Source: an uncultured Ruminococcus sp. | GTDB lineage: Bacteria > Bacillota_A > Clostridia > Oscillospirales > Ruminococcaceae | DNA length: 64,000 bases | Direction: 5' to 3' | Assembly (NCBI GenBank): GCA_900315975.1 | Contig: ONBA01000001.1 | Coordinates: forward strand, 62,001 to 126,000 | Part shown: piece after piece, positions 42,888 through 51,141 of the stretch | Layout of the letters: each line of letters starts with the position of its first letter | How positions within the stretch are numbered: position 1 is the first letter of the stretch | Notes under the pieces: generated by a model | What the model saw: only the letters and a program-made list of their open reading frames with translations | Told to the model about the DNA's origin: nothing | Database searches by the model: none | Translations under genes and position numbers: made by a program

Positions 42888-44090
42888 TCACTCCAGGTCT
42901 ATCATTATCTTCGCCTTTAAATCGTCAACAGACGAAGTGACTGTGTCAAGTGAAAGTCCATATATGTCAGAGGCTCTGCCTTCAAGTTCGGCAAAACGCT
43001 TGGTAACACGGTTAACGCGTGAAAGAGATGCAAGCGATGTCGCATATGGCATTGATGCTCTGCCTTTTGCCTTTGCGAGTATCTCTCTGCCTTTTTCGTT
43101 TAATGCGAGTATTCTTCCGTATGGCGGCATATGAGTCATGTCTTCACGGGTTATGCCTATGAGCAGTGAAAGCAGTATTCGTTTGATACGCGCCATTGTA
43201 TATCGCTTGGTTTTTACAGACAAAAGCAGTTCGTCGAGCGTACCCGCCATTCTTGCGCCGAATATCCGGTGTTCAAGACCCTGTCCTATATCACTGAGTG
43301 AAGCTATTTCTTCAGGTGATGACATTCTCAGACGGTAAAGTATAACTCTTTCAAGACGTTCGAGTTTGGCAATGCTACCCGACTCAATACACTCATGAAC
43401 CGCATTTGCCCATATATCAGGCATTAGGTCGTAAAGCTCAGATGTATCTGCTCCGGAAAGCACCTTTTCACGTATATACGATGCACTCGCTGTTTCACCC
43501 GATGTTTCACTGCTGTCATGCTGTGCTCCCGAACGTTTCACCGTGAACGGCTGAATATCTGACCTGAAAGCCCGCAGTGCGCGGATATACTCTATTGCAA
43601 GTGTATTGTTAGGCTCTGAAATAAGTGCTCCGGAGCGTGGGTCAATTCCGTTGACTACCGAGCATAATGCCCTCGGATAGGTATACCCCTTTTCCATTAT
43701 TTCAAGTATATCTGCCCTTTTTTCGGCAGCTATGCTGTCTACTTTTTCAAGTGCAGAAGTGAGTTTGCCAACGTCTCCGCATTCACTGCCGAATGACAGT
43801 TCATCAACTACTCCAAGTCCATTCAGCAGCCACACTGCCCCTGCAGCAAAACTCTCCGCAGGCGCAAGACTGAACTGTACAGGCAGCTCTATCACAAGGT
43901 CGACCCCAGATTTTACGGCAAGACGTGCTCTCCTGTGCTTATCCATTACAGCTACATCTCCACGCTGCACAAAGCTTCCGCTCATTACGGAAACTATGTG
44001 TGTCGCACCGTTTCTGCGGGTCTCGTCGATATGATAGAGATGTCCGTTGTGAAACGGATTGTATTCACATATAACACCGCTTATCTTCAT
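42888..44090 (-). CDS. tmcAL: tRNA(Met) cytidine acetate ligase
   Basis: Forms N4-acetylcytidine at the wobble base of elongator tRNA-Met from acetate and ATP; 400 residues. The nucleotidyltransferase HxGH motif is in EYNPFHNGHLYHI near the N-terminus. ELPVQFSLAPAESFAAGAV and SFGSECGD are family motifs. The start follows AGAGGAAA. The next gene on the other side is ackA, an acetate enzyme, which may or may not be meaningful. Confidence 0.95.
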   Translation of the reverse strand: MKISGVICEYNPFHNGHLYHIDETRRNGATHIVSVMSGSFVQRGDVAVMDKHRRARLAVKSGVDLVIELPVQFSLAPAESFAAGAVWLLNGLGVVDELSFGSECGDVGKLTSALEKVDSIAAEKRADILEIMEKGYTYPRALCSVVNGIDPRSGALISEPNNTLAIEYIRALRAFRSDIQPFTVKRSGAQHDSSETSGETASASYIREKVLSGADTSELYDLMPDIWANAVHECIESGSIAKLERLERVILYRLRMSSPEEIASLSDIGQGLEHRIFGARMAGTLDELLLSVKTKRYTMARIKRILLSLLIGITREDMTHMPPYGRILALNEKGREILAKAKGRASMPYATSLASLSRVNRVTKRFAELEGRASDIYGLSLDTVTSSVDDLKAKIMIDLE

Positions 44091-44139
44091 TCTGATTTCC
44101 TCTTTTTCTTTCTCCCGTATATTATCCCATACATATTAT

Positions 44140-44168
44140 ATTATCGCTGAAAACAAGTGATTTGTCAA
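44140..44168 (-). promoter_or_regulatory. Promoter of the tmcAL run
   Basis: Minus-strand TTGACA (44163-44168) and GATAAT (44140-44145) are 17 bases apart, upstream of tmcAL. An overlapping TAATAT gives a 19-base alternative. Confidence 0.7.
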
Positions 44169-44228
44169 TGATTTCACCGATTTTTTTACAGGTAATATAA
44201 TTAAATAAGAAATATTGCTCTGTGGGTG

Positions 44229-44257
44229 TTGCAATTTCAGGAAGAATATGTTATAAT
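44229..44257 (+). promoter_or_regulatory. Promoter of ackA
   Basis: TTGCAA (44229-44234) and TATAAT (44252-44257) are 17 bases apart. The interval from 44091 to here carries the divergent tmcAL promoter and no gene. AAAGGA stands about 11 bases before the ackA ATG. Confidence 0.82.
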
Positions 44258-44300
44258 ATTACGTGCAAAAAATTTATTCAGATGAAAGGATATTATTACT

Positions 44301-45500
44301 ATGATAATCTTAGTTGTTAATGCAGGCAGCTCATCGCTCAAGTATCAGCTCATCAATATGGACGATGAGAGCGTTCTCGCAAAGGGTAACTGCGACCGTA
44401 TCGGTATCGACGGTCACATCGCTCACAAGGCTGCTGACGGCAGAACTCTCGATGAGGACTGCGCTTTCCCCACACATACAGAAGCTTTCATGAAGCTCGT
44501 TGAAGCTCTCACAAAGAGCGACGCTAAGGTAATCGACAGCATGGACGAGATCTCTGCTGTAGGTCACCGTATAGTACAGGGTGCTGACGTATTCGACAAG
44601 TCTGTTCTCGTTACTGACGAAGTTATCGACAAGATCGACGAACTCCGCGAACTCGCTCCTGTACATAATCACGCTCACGCACTCGCACTCCGTGCATGTA
44701 AGTGCGTTATCCCCGCAAATGTTCCTCAGGTAGTTGTATTCGATACTGCTTTCCATCAGACAATGCCCGCAAAGGCATTCATGTTCGGTCTCCCCTATGA
44801 GGACTACGAGAACTACCACGTAAGAAAGTACGGCTTCCACGGTACATCTCACAGATTCGTTTCCAAGGCTCTCGCTGAGGCTATGGGTAAGAATGTTGAA
44901 GACCTCAAGATCGTTTCCTGCCACCTCGGTAACGGTTCTTCCATCACTGCTGTTGACGGCGGCAAGTCTGTTGATACTTCAATGGGATTCACTCCCCTCG
45001 ACGGTGTTGTAATGGGTACACGTACAGGTGCTGTTGACCCCTCTGCTGTTACATTTGTTGCTGACAAGCATGGCTTCACTCCTTCTGAGATGAGCGAATA
45101 CATGAACAAGAAGTCCGGTTTCCTCGGAGTTTCCGGTGTTGGTTCTGATAACCGTGACGTTCAGTCTGCTGCTAATGAAGGAAATAAGAGAGCTCAGCTC
45201 GTTTCTGATATGCTCGTTTACGAGATCAAGAAGTACATCGGTTCTTACGCTGCTGCTATGAACGGTGTTGACGCTATTCTCTTCACCGGCGGTATCGGTG
45301 AGAACTCATGGGAAGTACGTGAGGGTGTCTGCACAGATATGGAATACTTCGGTATCAAGATCGATAAGGAACTCAACAAGTCTGTAAGAGGCAAGCTCAC
45401 AAAGCTTTCTACTCCCGATTCAAAGATCGAGGTCTGGATCGTTCCTACAAACGAAGAGCTCCTCATTGCAAGAGATACTCTTGAGCTTATCTCAAAGTAA
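44301..45500 (+). CDS. ackA: Acetate kinase
   Basis: Makes ATP and acetate from acetyl phosphate, the last step of acetate fermentation; 399 residues. LVVNAGSSSLKYQL at the start, VVFDTAFHQTMP and YGFHGTSHRFVS in the middle, and GDNRD-like SDNRDVQ with FTGGIGENS near the end are diagnostic. The codons are strongly biased (CTC, AAG, GAC), consistent with high expression. No phosphotransacetylase gene is adjacent; own promoter and terminator show a single-gene unit. Confidence 0.97.
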   Translation: MIILVVNAGSSSLKYQLINMDDESVLAKGNCDRIGIDGHIAHKAADGRTLDEDCAFPTHTEAFMKLVEALTKSDAKVIDSMDEISAVGHRIVQGADVFDKSVLVTDEVIDKIDELRELAPVHNHAHALALRACKCVIPANVPQVVVFDTAFHQTMPAKAFMFGLPYEDYENYHVRKYGFHGTSHRFVSKALAEAMGKNVEDLKIVSCHLGNGSSITAVDGGKSVDTSMGFTPLDGVVMGTRTGAVDPSAVTFVADKHGFTPSEMSEYMNKKSGFLGVSGVGSDNRDVQSAANEGNKRAQLVSDMLVYEIKKYIGSYAAAMNGVDAILFTGGIGENSWEVREGVCTDMEYFGIKIDKELNKSVRGKLTKLSTPDSKIEVWIVPTNEELLIARDTLELISK

Positions 45501-45519
45501 TTTACTTTATAAAAGCTTT

Positions 45520-45552
45520 AAGCCTGTCCATTCGGACAGGCTTTTGTTTTTT
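45520..45552 (+). terminator. Terminator of ackA
   Basis: Arms AAGCCTGTCC and GGACAGGCTT around ATTC (45520-45543), followed by a T-rich run. A strong intrinsic terminator 20 bases after the ackA stop. Confidence 0.95.
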
Positions 45553-45564
45553 GTGCATTAACTG

Positions 45565-45593
45565 TTGCTTTATACGGCTGCATATGCTATAAT
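45565..45593 (+). promoter_or_regulatory. Promoter of the TerB/BrxD/BrxHI-like cassette
   Basis: TTGCTT (45565-45570) and TATAAT (45588-45593) are 17 bases apart, immediately after the ackA terminator, so the cassette has its own transcription start. Confidence 0.75.
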
Positions 45594-45626
45594 AAAAGGT
45601 AACGATATCGAAAAGGAGGCGTGAAA

Positions 45627-47108
45627 ATGTCGGACGTTAAAGACATTCTTAATTCTATTCTGACCGATGAAAAACTGCTCAACAGCCGCGCATTCAGGGA
45701 CAAGGTCTACTCTGATGAGCCGATACTAAAACGCGCCTCACAGATAAAAACTCCTGAAACTCCGCAGAAAATCAAAGACATGAAAGCTATCGCCTTTACC
45801 CCCGAAGCATACTGGAAAACCTCAGCATGGCTGTTCTACAATCAGGGTGTTTTCATGCAGGACTTCTCTGATGTTTACGAGTACACGACCGATTTCACAA
45901 AGTTCTTTCCCACTTACCGTGACCTCGATAATGAACAGCTCCGCGGTTATTTCTCATGGCGCTCATACGTCCGTAAAGGCGAATATAAACCCGCTCCTGT
46001 CCCGTTTATTTTTATGTACACCTATGAAATTATCAACAATATCGGTGTTAAATCTCCGGAATCCGGACTCATGATCCTGAAAGAACTCGGTAAGAATTAC
46101 ACTGACGATTCATTCTCTAAACTCCTGACGCGTTGGATAGTCGACTACTGCGTGTATTATCAGCTCGACCCGCAGCTCATCAGTGACAGTCCGGATATGA
46201 TATTTGACAATGCGCTGATAAAGCTGATACACGCAGAGAATTCCACTGATGAAGAGCTGTTCCATGCGATTATGGAGCTTTCATCTTATCCGGTGGAACA
46301 CTCTCGGTTTTATATTCAGTATCCGGAAGAATTCAGAAACGCTGCTGTCAGAGTATTCCGTGCATCATCGGTATTTTTCAGTGAACATAGAAAAAATTCC
46401 CTTTGTGATAAGCTCTTTGGTCACATGACGGAAATGAACTGCCGACTGTTTGAATCAACTGTTTTCTACGATAGAAACACCACCAGAAATACCGATTATT
46501 CGCTGAATGAAATACACTCATACACCTGCCGTAACGGAATCTGGCGATGCCGTAAATTCTATGGAAACCGCTCACGGAGCAGTCAGCTGGGCGAACTGAT
46601 GAAAATGCTCGACCATCTCATGCGTGAAAGGTACGACTTTCGCTATAAACTGCGACCTGCCGAAGTCTCGAAAAGCTTTTCAGCTATCATTAAAAAGGAA
46701 CTCGACCTTATTGACGAGGAAAAAATGCGGCACAAGGCTATGAATATCGAAATCGACCTTTCAAAACTCGAAAGTATCCGTTCCGCAGCCGATATCACGC
46801 GAGATAAACTCATTGTCGAGGAAGAGGAAGAAGTTGCTCCCGAAATCGAAAGTGCCGAACCTGAACTGCCGGAAAATAACACAGATTCGCCACTTTCTGT
46901 CGGTGAAACTCTTTTCCTGAAAGCCCTCCTAAATAGAGGAGACTGGGCGTCAGCCGCAAAAAATTCCGGTGAAATGCCCTCTATACTCGCTGACAGCATC
47001 AACGAAAAACTCTTCGATCTGATCGGTGATACCGTTATCGACATGAGCAATGATACACCCGAACTAATTGAAGACTACATCGACGAACTGCAAGGCTTCG
47101 TCACATGA
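45627..47108 (+). CDS. TerB_N/TerB_C domain protein
   Basis: A cytoplasmic protein of 493 residues with no membrane segment. The N-terminal half resembles TerB_N, with RGYFSWRSYVRKGEYKPAPV near 110 and FIFMYTYEIINNIG near 131. The C-terminal half resembles TerB_C, with NIEIDLSKLESIRSAAD near 370 followed by an acidic run (EEEEEV). Ter-domain proteins are linked to stress and DNA-processing complexes, but the biochemistry is not known. I chose the ATG at 45627, 7 bases after AGGAGG; the GTG at 45621 is too near it. The BrxD-like gene follows after 10 bases. Confidence 0.8.
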   Translation: MSDVKDILNSILTDEKLLNSRAFRDKVYSDEPILKRASQIKTPETPQKIKDMKAIAFTPEAYWKTSAWLFYNQGVFMQDFSDVYEYTTDFTKFFPTYRDLDNEQLRGYFSWRSYVRKGEYKPAPVPFIFMYTYEIINNIGVKSPESGLMILKELGKNYTDDSFSKLLTRWIVDYCVYYQLDPQLISDSPDMIFDNALIKLIHAENSTDEELFHAIMELSSYPVEHSRFYIQYPEEFRNAAVRVFRASSVFFSEHRKNSLCDKLFGHMTEMNCRLFESTVFYDRNTTRNTDYSLNEIHSYTCRNGIWRCRKFYGNRSRSSQLGELMKMLDHLMRERYDFRYKLRPAEVSKSFSAIIKKELDLIDEEKMRHKAMNIEIDLSKLESIRSAADITRDKLIVEEEEEVAPEIESAEPELPENNTDSPLSVGETLFLKALLNRGDWASAAKNSGEMPSILADSINEKLFDLIGDTVIDMSNDTPELIEDYIDELQGFVT

Positions 47109-47118
47109 GGTGAAATAT

Positions 47119-48441
47119 ATGACTAATAATCCAACTGTTCCGAAGCGAATCGCATCGGCAATCATAAACTCTCTTAAAGGCGGAGTCGTTCCTCGTATCG
47201 GACTCCCGTATATCACGGTTGGACGTGAACTCGAAATAGACGCGCTTCTTCACGATGTCGACATTATTGAGGACGGCGGTGCATCATTCCGTTTTATTGT
47301 CGGCAAATACGGAAGCGGTAAAAGCTTTCTCCTGCAAACTATCCGCAGTCACGTTATGGACAGAGGCTTTGTAGTCGTTGACGCTGACCTATCCCCTGAA
47401 CGAAGACTTCAGGGTACAAAGGGTCAGGGACTTGCTACATACAAGGAGCTGATCCGCAATATGTCCACAAAAACACGTCCTGACGGCGGTGCCCTCACTC
47501 TTATCCTCGACCGTTGGATAAGCAGTGTGCAGTCAGAAACAGCGGCTGAGACCGGTCTCACAGCAGACTCTCCGGAGTTCGGTGATGCCGTCGAAAAGAA
47601 GATATACGAAGTAATATCCGCTCTGAACGAAATGGTACACGGTTTCGACTTCGCCCGACTGCTGACCATATACTACCGCTCTTATGCGTCGGGCGATGAC
47701 GAAAGCAAGGCTAAGGTTGTAAAGTGGTTCCGCGGAGAATACTCAACAAAGACGGAAGCAAAGTCCGAACTCGGAGTAAACATCATTATCACTGACGATG
47801 ACTGGTATGAATATATCAAGCTTTTTGCGGCATTTCTGAAACGTGCAGGCTACGGCGGACTGCTTGTCCTCATTGACGAACTTGTCAATATCTATAAGAT
47901 TCCGAACGCGATAACAAGACAGTACAACTATGAAAAAATCCTCACAATGTACAACGATACTCTTCAGGGCAAGGCTAAACACCTCGGTATCATAATGGGC
48001 GGAACTCCGCAATGTATCGAGGATACGCGCCGCGGTGTATACAGCTATGAAGCACTAAGGTCAAGACTTGCAGAGGGATGCTTCGGCAGAGAAGGAGTGA
48101 AAGATATGCTCGCACCTGTCATTCACCTCGTCCCCCTCACTTATGAGGAAATGCTCGTCCTGACCGAAAAACTCGCAGATATCCATGCAGGTCTTTTCGG
48201 CTATCAGCGCAAAGTTACTCAGGACGACCTCGTTAACTTCATAAAGCTCGAATTCGGACGCATTGGCTCAGGAAGTCATATTACTCCGCGTGAAGTGATT
48301 CGCGACCTTATCGAGCTTCTCGATATCATTTACCAGAATCCGGATATAAACGTCAGCGAATTCATAATGTCAGATTCTATGCCGTCAGCAACTCCGGAAG
48401 GAGAGTCTGCGGAGGAAGAGTTCGCAGAATTTACTATATGA
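47119..48441 (+). CDS. BrxD-like P-loop ATPase (DUF2791)
   Basis: A cytoplasmic ATPase of 440 residues of the DUF2791 / BREX ATP-binding family. Walker A is GKYGSGKS at 62-69; Walker B is LLVLIDE at 248-254. PRIGLPYITVGRE precedes Walker A, as in BrxD. The C-terminus has a winged-helix-like part with ITPREVIRDLIELLD. I chose the ATG at 47119, preceded by GAGGTG that overlaps the upstream stop. In type 2 BREX, BrxD is paired with helicase BrxHI, which is also next here. No BREX methylase, phosphatase or BrxC gene is in the window. Confidence 0.88.
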   Translation: MTNNPTVPKRIASAIINSLKGGVVPRIGLPYITVGRELEIDALLHDVDIIEDGGASFRFIVGKYGSGKSFLLQTIRSHVMDRGFVVVDADLSPERRLQGTKGQGLATYKELIRNMSTKTRPDGGALTLILDRWISSVQSETAAETGLTADSPEFGDAVEKKIYEVISALNEMVHGFDFARLLTIYYRSYASGDDESKAKVVKWFRGEYSTKTEAKSELGVNIIITDDDWYEYIKLFAAFLKRAGYGGLLVLIDELVNIYKIPNAITRQYNYEKILTMYNDTLQGKAKHLGIIMGGTPQCIEDTRRGVYSYEALRSRLAEGCFGREGVKDMLAPVIHLVPLTYEEMLVLTEKLADIHAGLFGYQRKVTQDDLVNFIKLEFGRIGSGSHITPREVIRDLIELLDIIYQNPDINVSEFIMSDSMPSATPEGESAEEEFAEFTI

Positions 48442-48451
48442 GGTGCACGGC

Positions 48452-50689
48452 ATGAACGTTTTCGACCGCTATGCACCTTTCATTCAGGACTTCATCTACC
48501 GCAATAACTGGGAGTCACTGCGTGCCATACAGACTGCCGCCGCTGACGCTATATTCAACACAGACGACCACCTGCTCCTCTCAGCTTCAACTGCTTCCGG
48601 CAAAACAGAAGCCGCTTTTTTCCCTATTCTCACACTCTTTTCCGAGGATATGCCGCGCTCAGTCGGGGCAATTTATATTGGTCCGCTGAAAGCTCTCATA
48701 AATGACCAGTTTGCACGTCTTACAGAGCTTTGTGAAGAAGCAGACATTCCGGTTTGGCACTGGCACGGCGATGCGGCACAGTCTCACAAGGCAAAAATGC
48801 TGAAACACCCGTCAGGTATTTTGCAGATCACTCCTGAGTCGCTCGAAGCAATGCTTCTGCGCAAACACGCTCTTATCCCTAAACTTTTCGGCGATCTCCG
48901 ATTCGTCGTGATTGACGAGGTACACTCCCTCATGCGCGGCGACCGTGGTGGGCAGACTATCTGTCTGATTGAAAGGCTTTCCAGACTTGCCGGAGTTCAA
49001 CCGCGAAGAATAGGTCTTTCTGCTACTATCGGCGACCTTGATACTGCCGGTGAATTTCTCGCTTCCGGTACTAACCGCCGTACCCTCATTCCGCGTATAA
49101 ATGCTCCAGGAGTGAAATGGCGGCTGTCTATGGAACATTTTTACGTGTCTCAGCAAAATCAGCCTGACAGTTCAGAAAATATTGACGCTTTACCGGTGCT
49201 TGATGAAAAAACTGATACCGCTCCCGAAAATGCTGATGAGGGCATGGGTTACGTTTTCGAGCATACACGCGGAAAAAAGTGCCTTGTGTTCGTAAATTCG
49301 CGCGAGGAGTGCGAAGCAGTAACGACAACTCTGCGCTCTTACTGCGAAGCTAAACATGAACCCGACCGCTTCATGATCCACCACGGCAATCTCTCCGCCG
49401 CACTCCGTGAAACCGCTGAAGCAGCTATGAAAGACGATGACATTTTCATGACGACCTGCACTACCGCCACACTCGAACTCGGTATAGACATCGGCAGACT
49501 TGAACGTGCTTTTCAAATAGATGCACCGTTCACAGTTTCATCGTTTCTACAGCGTATGGGACGTACAGGCAGACGCGGTCTGCCGCCGGAAATGTGGTTC
49601 GTTATACGCGAGGAACTCCCCGAACCGCGTTCAATGCTTCCGGAGACTATCCCGTGGAAGCTTCTGCAAGGTATCGCACTTGTACAGGTATACGTCGAGG
49701 AAAGGTGGGTAGAACCGCCTAAACTCGACCGTCTCCCCTTCTCACTGCTCTACCATCAGACGATGAGTACCCTCGCTTCATGCGGTGAACTTACTCCCGC
49801 ACAGCTTGCGTCAAAGGTCCTCACTCTGAAATACTTCCACCGCATTTCACAGGACGATTTCCGTGTACTTCTGCGTCATCTCCTCGAAACTGACCATATA
49901 CAGCGCACAGATGAGGGTGGACTGATAGTCGGTCTTACAGGAGAACGGGTAATAAACAGCTTCAAGTTCTACGCTGTATTTCAGGAAAATGAGGAATACA
50001 CGGTACGCTATGATTCACAGGAACTCGGTACTATCGTCAGTCCGCCGCCAATAGGTGAAAAAGTAGCTATAGCCGGTCATGTCTGGATAGTAGAGGATAT
50101 CGACCACAAGCGCAGGATCGTCTACTGCTCAATGATAAAGGGAAAAGTTCCCGCGTATTTCGGCGATTGTCCCGGAGATATCAATACTAAAATATTACTG
50201 CGTATGAAGCAGGTACTGAGTGAGGACAAAAGCTACCCGTATCTCATGAAAAATGCAGTAATCAGACTTGCTCAGGCGAGAACTTCTGCACGCAATTCCG
50301 GTGTAACTTCTGAGCCTCTTATCTGTCTCGGCGGAAATATGTGGGCACTCTTTCCGTGGCTCGGCACTTACGCTTTTTTCGCAATGGAACGCTTTCTTAA
50401 ACTCCGCTGTTCTGAACGTCTCGGACTGCGCGGTATGGACTCCGCACGTCCATATTATATCCAGTTTACGATGAAGGTTCAGCCTAAGGAATTCTTTCAA
50501 GTCCTTGCCGAAGAAGCGAGAATCGAATTTGACCCGCTTGAACTCGTCTATCCGAACGAAGTTCCGATGTTTGAGAAATACGACCAGTATGTTCCGCCTG
50601 AACTTGTGAAAAAGGGATTCGCTTACGGTATCCTCGATATCGCAGGCATGAAGGAACGCATTTCGGAATGGAGCGAGCTATATCTATGA
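48452..50689 (+). CDS. Lhr/BrxHI-like superfamily 2 helicase
   Basis: A DNA or RNA helicase of 745 residues. Motif I is STASGKTEA with Lys51; motif II is IDEVHSL with DEVH at 155-158; motif III is SAT in GLSATIGD; motif VI is QRMGRTGRRG. The core is followed by about 330 residues with the winged-helix and beta features of Lhr-type helicases. The ATG at 48452 follows GAGGTG by 6 bases; a GTG at 48443 is less likely. It ends the cassette. Substrate and direction are unknown. Confidence 0.9.
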   Translation: MNVFDRYAPFIQDFIYRNNWESLRAIQTAAADAIFNTDDHLLLSASTASGKTEAAFFPILTLFSEDMPRSVGAIYIGPLKALINDQFARLTELCEEADIPVWHWHGDAAQSHKAKMLKHPSGILQITPESLEAMLLRKHALIPKLFGDLRFVVIDEVHSLMRGDRGGQTICLIERLSRLAGVQPRRIGLSATIGDLDTAGEFLASGTNRRTLIPRINAPGVKWRLSMEHFYVSQQNQPDSSENIDALPVLDEKTDTAPENADEGMGYVFEHTRGKKCLVFVNSREECEAVTTTLRSYCEAKHEPDRFMIHHGNLSAALRETAEAAMKDDDIFMTTCTTATLELGIDIGRLERAFQIDAPFTVSSFLQRMGRTGRRGLPPEMWFVIREELPEPRSMLPETIPWKLLQGIALVQVYVEERWVEPPKLDRLPFSLLYHQTMSTLASCGELTPAQLASKVLTLKYFHRISQDDFRVLLRHLLETDHIQRTDEGGLIVGLTGERVINSFKFYAVFQENEEYTVRYDSQELGTIVSPPPIGEKVAIAGHVWIVEDIDHKRRIVYCSMIKGKVPAYFGDCPGDINTKILLRMKQVLSEDKSYPYLMKNAVIRLAQARTSARNSGVTSEPLICLGGNMWALFPWLGTYAFFAMERFLKLRCSERLGLRGMDSARPYYIQFTMKVQPKEFFQVLAEEARIEFDPLELVYPNEVPMFEKYDQYVPPELVKKGFAYGILDIAGMKERISEWSELYL

Positions 50690-50696
50690 AACAGAC

Positions 50697-50725
50697 TTGA
50701 CATTTTCTCAATTTCGTATTAAAAT
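50697..50725 (+). promoter_or_regulatory. Promoter of the CopZ-like gene
   Basis: TTGACA (50697-50702) and TAAAAT (50720-50725) are 17 bases apart, 8 bases after the helicase stop, followed by AGGAGG before the next ATG. No operator was recognised. Confidence 0.78.
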
Positions 50726-50755
50726 ATTATCATAAACTAACAGGAGGTATTTCAT

Positions 50756-51013
50756 ATGATTAAAACTACACTCAAAGTTGAAGGCATGATGTGCGGAATG
50801 TGCGAATCACACGTAAATGATGAGGTACGTAAGAATTTTGCAGTCAGCAAGGTATCATCATCGCACAAAAACGGTACTACGGAGATAATCTCTGATGAAC
50901 AGCTTGATGAGGCAAAGCTCAGAGAAGTTATCGAAGCAACCGGTTACAAGGTTCTTTCGTCAACCTCTGAACCATACGAGAAAAAGGGATTCTCTCTTTT
51001 CGGAAAGAAATAA
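50756..51013 (+). CDS. Heavy-metal-associated domain protein, CopZ-like
   Basis: An 85-residue protein with one HMA fold. The metal site MxCxxC appears as MMCGMCESHVN (about 11-21), and the fold ends with EVIEATGYKV. A short basic tail follows (KKGFSLFGKK). Proteins of this type carry copper or other soft metals to exporters or sensors; no metal ATPase is adjacent. It has its own promoter and AGGAGG ribosome site. Confidence 0.9.
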   Translation: MIKTTLKVEGMMCGMCESHVNDEVRKNFAVSKVSSSHKNGTTEIISDEQLDEAKLREVIEATGYKVLSSTSEPYEKKGFSLFGKK

Positions 51014-51031
51014 TTTGTGCAAAAATACCAT

Positions 51032-51060
51032 TTGAAATTTTGATTCTGTTATGATATAAT
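51032..51060 (+). promoter_or_regulatory. Promoter of the MATE gene
   Basis: TTGAAA (51032-51037) and TATAAT (51055-51060) are 17 bases apart. The expected start lies about 4 bases before the terminator-like hairpin in the leader. Confidence 0.82.
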
Positions 51061-51070
51061 AATACTATTG

Positions 51071-51127
51071 AACGTGTAGCAAATTTCTGCGTAAATCCAG
51101 TTATTTGCTGCACGTTTTATTTTTTTG
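51071..51127 (+). terminator. Terminator-like hairpin in the MATE leader (possible attenuator)
   Basis: Arms at 51071-51084 and 51103-51116 (AACGTG-AGCAAAT against ATTTGCT-CACGTT, one mismatch) are followed by a T-rich run to 51127. The element sits between the promoter and the GGAGG site of the MATE gene, so it should end many transcripts early unless something prevents folding. It could also be the 3' end of a tiny RNA. Confidence 0.7.
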
Positions 51128-51141
51128 TTTGGAGGAATAAT

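Noticed and set aside
44091..44300. Possible small gene or RNA between tmcAL and ackA
   Set aside because: Only two divergent promoters and ribosome sites were found; no stable hairpin or open frame of interest.
45565..50689. Full BREX system
   Set aside because: Only BrxD- and BrxHI-like genes are present. No methylase, alkaline-phosphatase-type PglZ or BrxC/PglY gene was found in the window.
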